This document shows positions 62,130-64,000 of a stretch of DNA of 64,000 nt, piece after piece. Origin of the DNA: Erinaceus europaeus (taxonomy: Eukaryota; Chordata; Mammalia; Eulipotyphla; Erinaceidae); the NCBI RefSeq assembly GCF_950295315.1, contig NC_080168.1, positions 64,751,838-64,815,837 on the forward strand, written 5' to 3'. The translations under genes were made by a program, and so were the position numbers. Below the pieces are notes generated by a model. It was not told where the DNA came from, made no database searches, and saw only the letters and a program-made list of their open reading frames with translations. The number at the start of each line of letters is the position of its first letter. Within the stretch, counting starts at the first letter, position 1.

Positions 62130-62385
62130 AGAGGTTTTTATTTTTGTTTATTGCCACCAGGGTTAATACTGGATCTTAGCATCTGAATGACTGCACTACT
62201 CCTGGTGGCCTTTTTTTTTTTTTGCCTCTCAATAGTGAGAGGCAGAGCAGGAGAGGTATGACAGCACTGCTCCATTGCTCATGAAACTTTCCCCTTGCAA
62301 GGATTCCCAGCTGATGCTTGGGGTTTGGAACCAAGTGACTTGCCATGGTAATGTGTGGGCTCTACCAGGCAAGCCACCTGCTAAT
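62130..62385 (-). mobile_element. SINE, mosaic type, antisense
   Basis: 'ttattgccaccagggttaatactggatcttagcatctgaatgactgcactactcctggtggcc', 'gctccattgctcatgaaactttccccttgcaagg', 'ggtttggaaccaagtg', 'taccaggcaagccacctgct'. Confidence 0.85.
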
Positions 62386-62424
62386 ATTAAAGAAATTTTC
62401 TTTTCTGATCACTGCTTTATTATT

Positions 62425-62585
62425 ATTTTTTTTTTACAAAATATTTTATTAATTAATGAGAAAGATAGGAGAGAAAGAATGAAGCAGACATCACTGTCGT
62501 ACCTGTGCTGCCTGGGATCAAACTCAGGACCTCATGTTTTGAGAATTCATTGCTCCAGTCACTGTGCCACCTCCCAGACCATCTG
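62425..62585 (-). mobile_element. SINE F4, antisense
   Basis: 'ttattaattaatgagaaagataggagagaaagaatgaagcagacatcactgtcgtacctgtgctgcctgggatcaaactcaggacctcatg ... tccagtcactgtgccacctcccagacc'. Near-consensus. Confidence 0.92.
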
Positions 62586-62719
62586 ACCATTGCTTTAAAT
62601 ATATCTTATGGGTCTTTAATGCTTTTATTATTTCTTAGAGACTTGATAGCATATTTTAATTGTGAAAAGTTACAGGGCATGTGGCTGGGTGGGTAATAGA
62701 TGAGGTAAATGAAACTGCT

Positions 62720-62980
62720 TAGAACATTGACAAGTGATCATTTCAACAGCAGCTTTTACTGCATATTCACCATGTACCCATCTGGTGGTACTAAGTGGTT
62801 TATGTACATTGCCTGGCTCAGGCTATGCAGCATCATTTTGAGAGTTGCACTGTTTCCCTATTTCCAGCTAAGGACATTGTGGCTTGAAGGAGGTTAGTTA
62901 ACTTGCTCAGGGCTGCATAGGGTGTCAGTTGTCACTCTTAAAACTCTTAACTCCTGTCTGATTCCATAGCCATGGCTTTG
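62720..62980 (+). mobile_element. MIR/L2-like ancient repeat, sense
   Basis: 'ccctatttccagctaaggacattgtggcttgaaggaggttagttaacttgctcagggctgcatag' and 'aactcctgtctgattccatagccatgg' follow the MIR/L2 '...tgaggaaactgaggctcagagaggttaagtgacttgcccaaggtcac' pattern with heavy decay. Confidence 0.65.
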
Positions 62981-62984
62981 GCCT

Positions 62985-63368
62985 GAGCAGGAATGTTGTG
63001 AGGTCACAGAGCCCTGGAATTCGATCATGTCAGCAGGGGCTTTTTAGAGACCAGTGTGTCTGGAGTGAAGTGGAACTTATGTCCCCATAGCTCAGTGTGC
63101 CATTTCTGGCTCGGGCCACTAGTTCCCTGAGATGCTCTTCAGGAAGATGGGAGACAGGCAGCAGGGCAGGTTTCTATGAGATGCTGGGTAAGTGCCACAT
63201 GCCTGCCAGGCAGCTTCGTGGAGCTCTCTGGTGATGGGCAGAGTGGTTTTCTCCTGAGATGGGGACTCAGGTCTCATTAGCCTAGAGCTGGGAATTTAAA
63301 CGAGTGTTAAAAGCAGGAAGCATAGTATGAACACTGGGAAGACCAGGGGGTGTAGAATCAGTGAGATT
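62985..63368. other. Unique intronic stretch
   Basis: No recognised repeat or exon. Confidence 0.5.
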
Positions 63369-63383
63369 TAAGATTAAGTGTGG

Positions 63384-63616
63384 TGGGCCGGCTGGTGGTG
63401 CACCTGGTTGAGTGCATATGTTACAGTGCTCAAGGACCCGGGTTTGAGCCCCTGGTCTCTACCTGCAGGGGGAAAGCTTCACAAGTTGTGAAGCAGGGCT
63501 GCAGGTATCTCTGTCTCCTTCTCTCTCTGTCTCCCCCATCCTCTCAATTTCTGGCTGTCTCTATCCAATAAATAAAGATTTAAAAATATTTTTTAAAAAA
63601 GTATATTAAAAAAAAA
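63384..63616 (+). mobile_element. SINE F2, sense, with perfect TSD
   Basis: 'tgggccggctggtggtgcacctgg', B box ggtttgagccc, 'ctacctgcagggggaaagcttcac', CT body, 'tctatccaataaataaagat', A-rich tail. The 14-bp duplication aagattaagtgtgg flanks it at 63,370-63,383 and 63,617-63,630. Confidence 0.96.
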
Positions 63617-63631
63617 AAGATTAAGTGTGGG

Positions 63632-63780
63632 GCCTGGAGGGAACTCGCCCAGGATAGAGCACTTTGCCCTGAGTAGCACCGTGTCTGAGTTCCCTGGCAA
63701 CCACGTGGAGCACCATACACAGCAGAAGCTTCATGACCGGTGGAGAGGAGCTGTAGTGTCTCTAACTTAGAAAAGAACAA
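63632..63780 (+). mobile_element. SINE F5, sense
   Basis: 'gcctggagggaactcgcccaggatagagcactttgcc ... tgagttccctggcaaccacgtggagcacc ... agcttcatgaccggtggagaggagctgtagtgtctctaac'. The preceding F2 landed just before its head. Confidence 0.8.
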
Positions 63781-63784
63781 AGTG

Positions 63785-64000
63785 TAGATAGAGCCTGAGA
63801 AGGGAAGAGTAGTTAAGTCCCCACATCAGGAGGGAATCCTGGAGCAGCAAGGTTAGAGTTAGAAGGAAGAGGACATCTGTAGTGTGTGCAGTACTGCTGC
63901 ACAGTAACTATGTGTCTGAGATGACCCAGTGTCCCCAGAGGTGCCAAGCAGATAGGAAGTTCTTTAGTTTGTGAGTATCTGACAGCCTCATCATTGTCTT
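63785..64000. other. Unique stretch to window end
   Basis: No recognised feature. Confidence 0.5.

Overview
This is nuclear DNA of a placental mammal. The repeat content points to a hedgehog (family Erinaceidae). The window is crowded with tRNA-derived SINEs that have CT-rich bodies and AATAAA-bearing tails, and with one L1 lineage whose 3' UTR recurs several times. The species call is inference from repeat style; no database was searched. No prokaryotic signals, CRISPR arrays or free-standing RNA genes were seen.

The only protein-coding gene I can support is CCDC91 (p56, GGA-binding partner), on the + strand. Its start-codon exon is at 44,955-44,998 (ATG at 44,969) and the next coding exon is at 47,110-47,188. 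Both have canonical AG/GT splice sites. Together they encode the N-terminal GGA-appendage-binding motif DDDDFGGFEAAEIF. The start exon opens with a splice acceptor and 14 nt of 5' UTR, so at least one non-coding exon lies upstream. Positions 1-44,954 are therefore probably upstream intron, and 47,189-64,000 is the start of the next intron.

SINE types, as named in the feature list. F1: head gggagtcgggcggtggcgca, then a CT-rich body, a CAA/ATAA-rich part and sometimes a longer 3' section (atggcctccaggagc ... gcaccgagccc). F2: head gggccgggtggtggtgcacc, ending tctatccaataaataaa. Mosaic: F2-like head with the long F1 3' section. F3: short, 'gagatagcataatggttatg ... cctgaggct ... gccagagctgagcagtgctctgg'. 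F4: short, usually seen reversed as 'catcactctggtacatgtgc ... gggattgaactcgggacctcatgc'. F5: 'ccctggcaccacatgggagc ... ttcatgagtggtggagcagtgctgtggtgtctc'. F1 to F5 are my working labels, not database names.

Layout. 1-4,500: old L1 piece, microsatellites, SINEs. 4,588-9,241: a 4.65-kb reversed L1 with a frameshifted ORF2. 9,600-11,700: old L1 plus SINEs. 11,700-18,960: mostly repeat-poor. 19,000-22,700: SINEs and a 2.2-kb L1 3' UTR. 22,700-24,400: repeat-poor. 24,400-36,800: dense nested L1s and SINEs plus a G4-capable CT tract. 37,100-38,870: an ancient degraded repeat. 39,600-42,100: SINEs, including two inserted at one target. 42,100-44,760: repeat-poor and possibly conserved. 44,955-47,188: CCDC91 exons. 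48,035-49,645: a SINE split by a small endogenous retrovirus. 50,500-64,000: SINEs, L1 3' UTRs, an AT-rich fragile-looking tract and a local inverted duplication.

The most unusual structures are three. (1) A 1.27-kb betaretrovirus-like ERV is flanked by a perfect 6-bp target duplication, yet its two LTRs do not look homologous and it carries two adjacent tRNA-Lys primer sites. (2) A ~212-bp inverted duplication has one arm replacing about 26 bp of a SINE. (3) A sense SINE with four overlapping AATAAA signals ends 18 nt before a CCDC91 coding exon.
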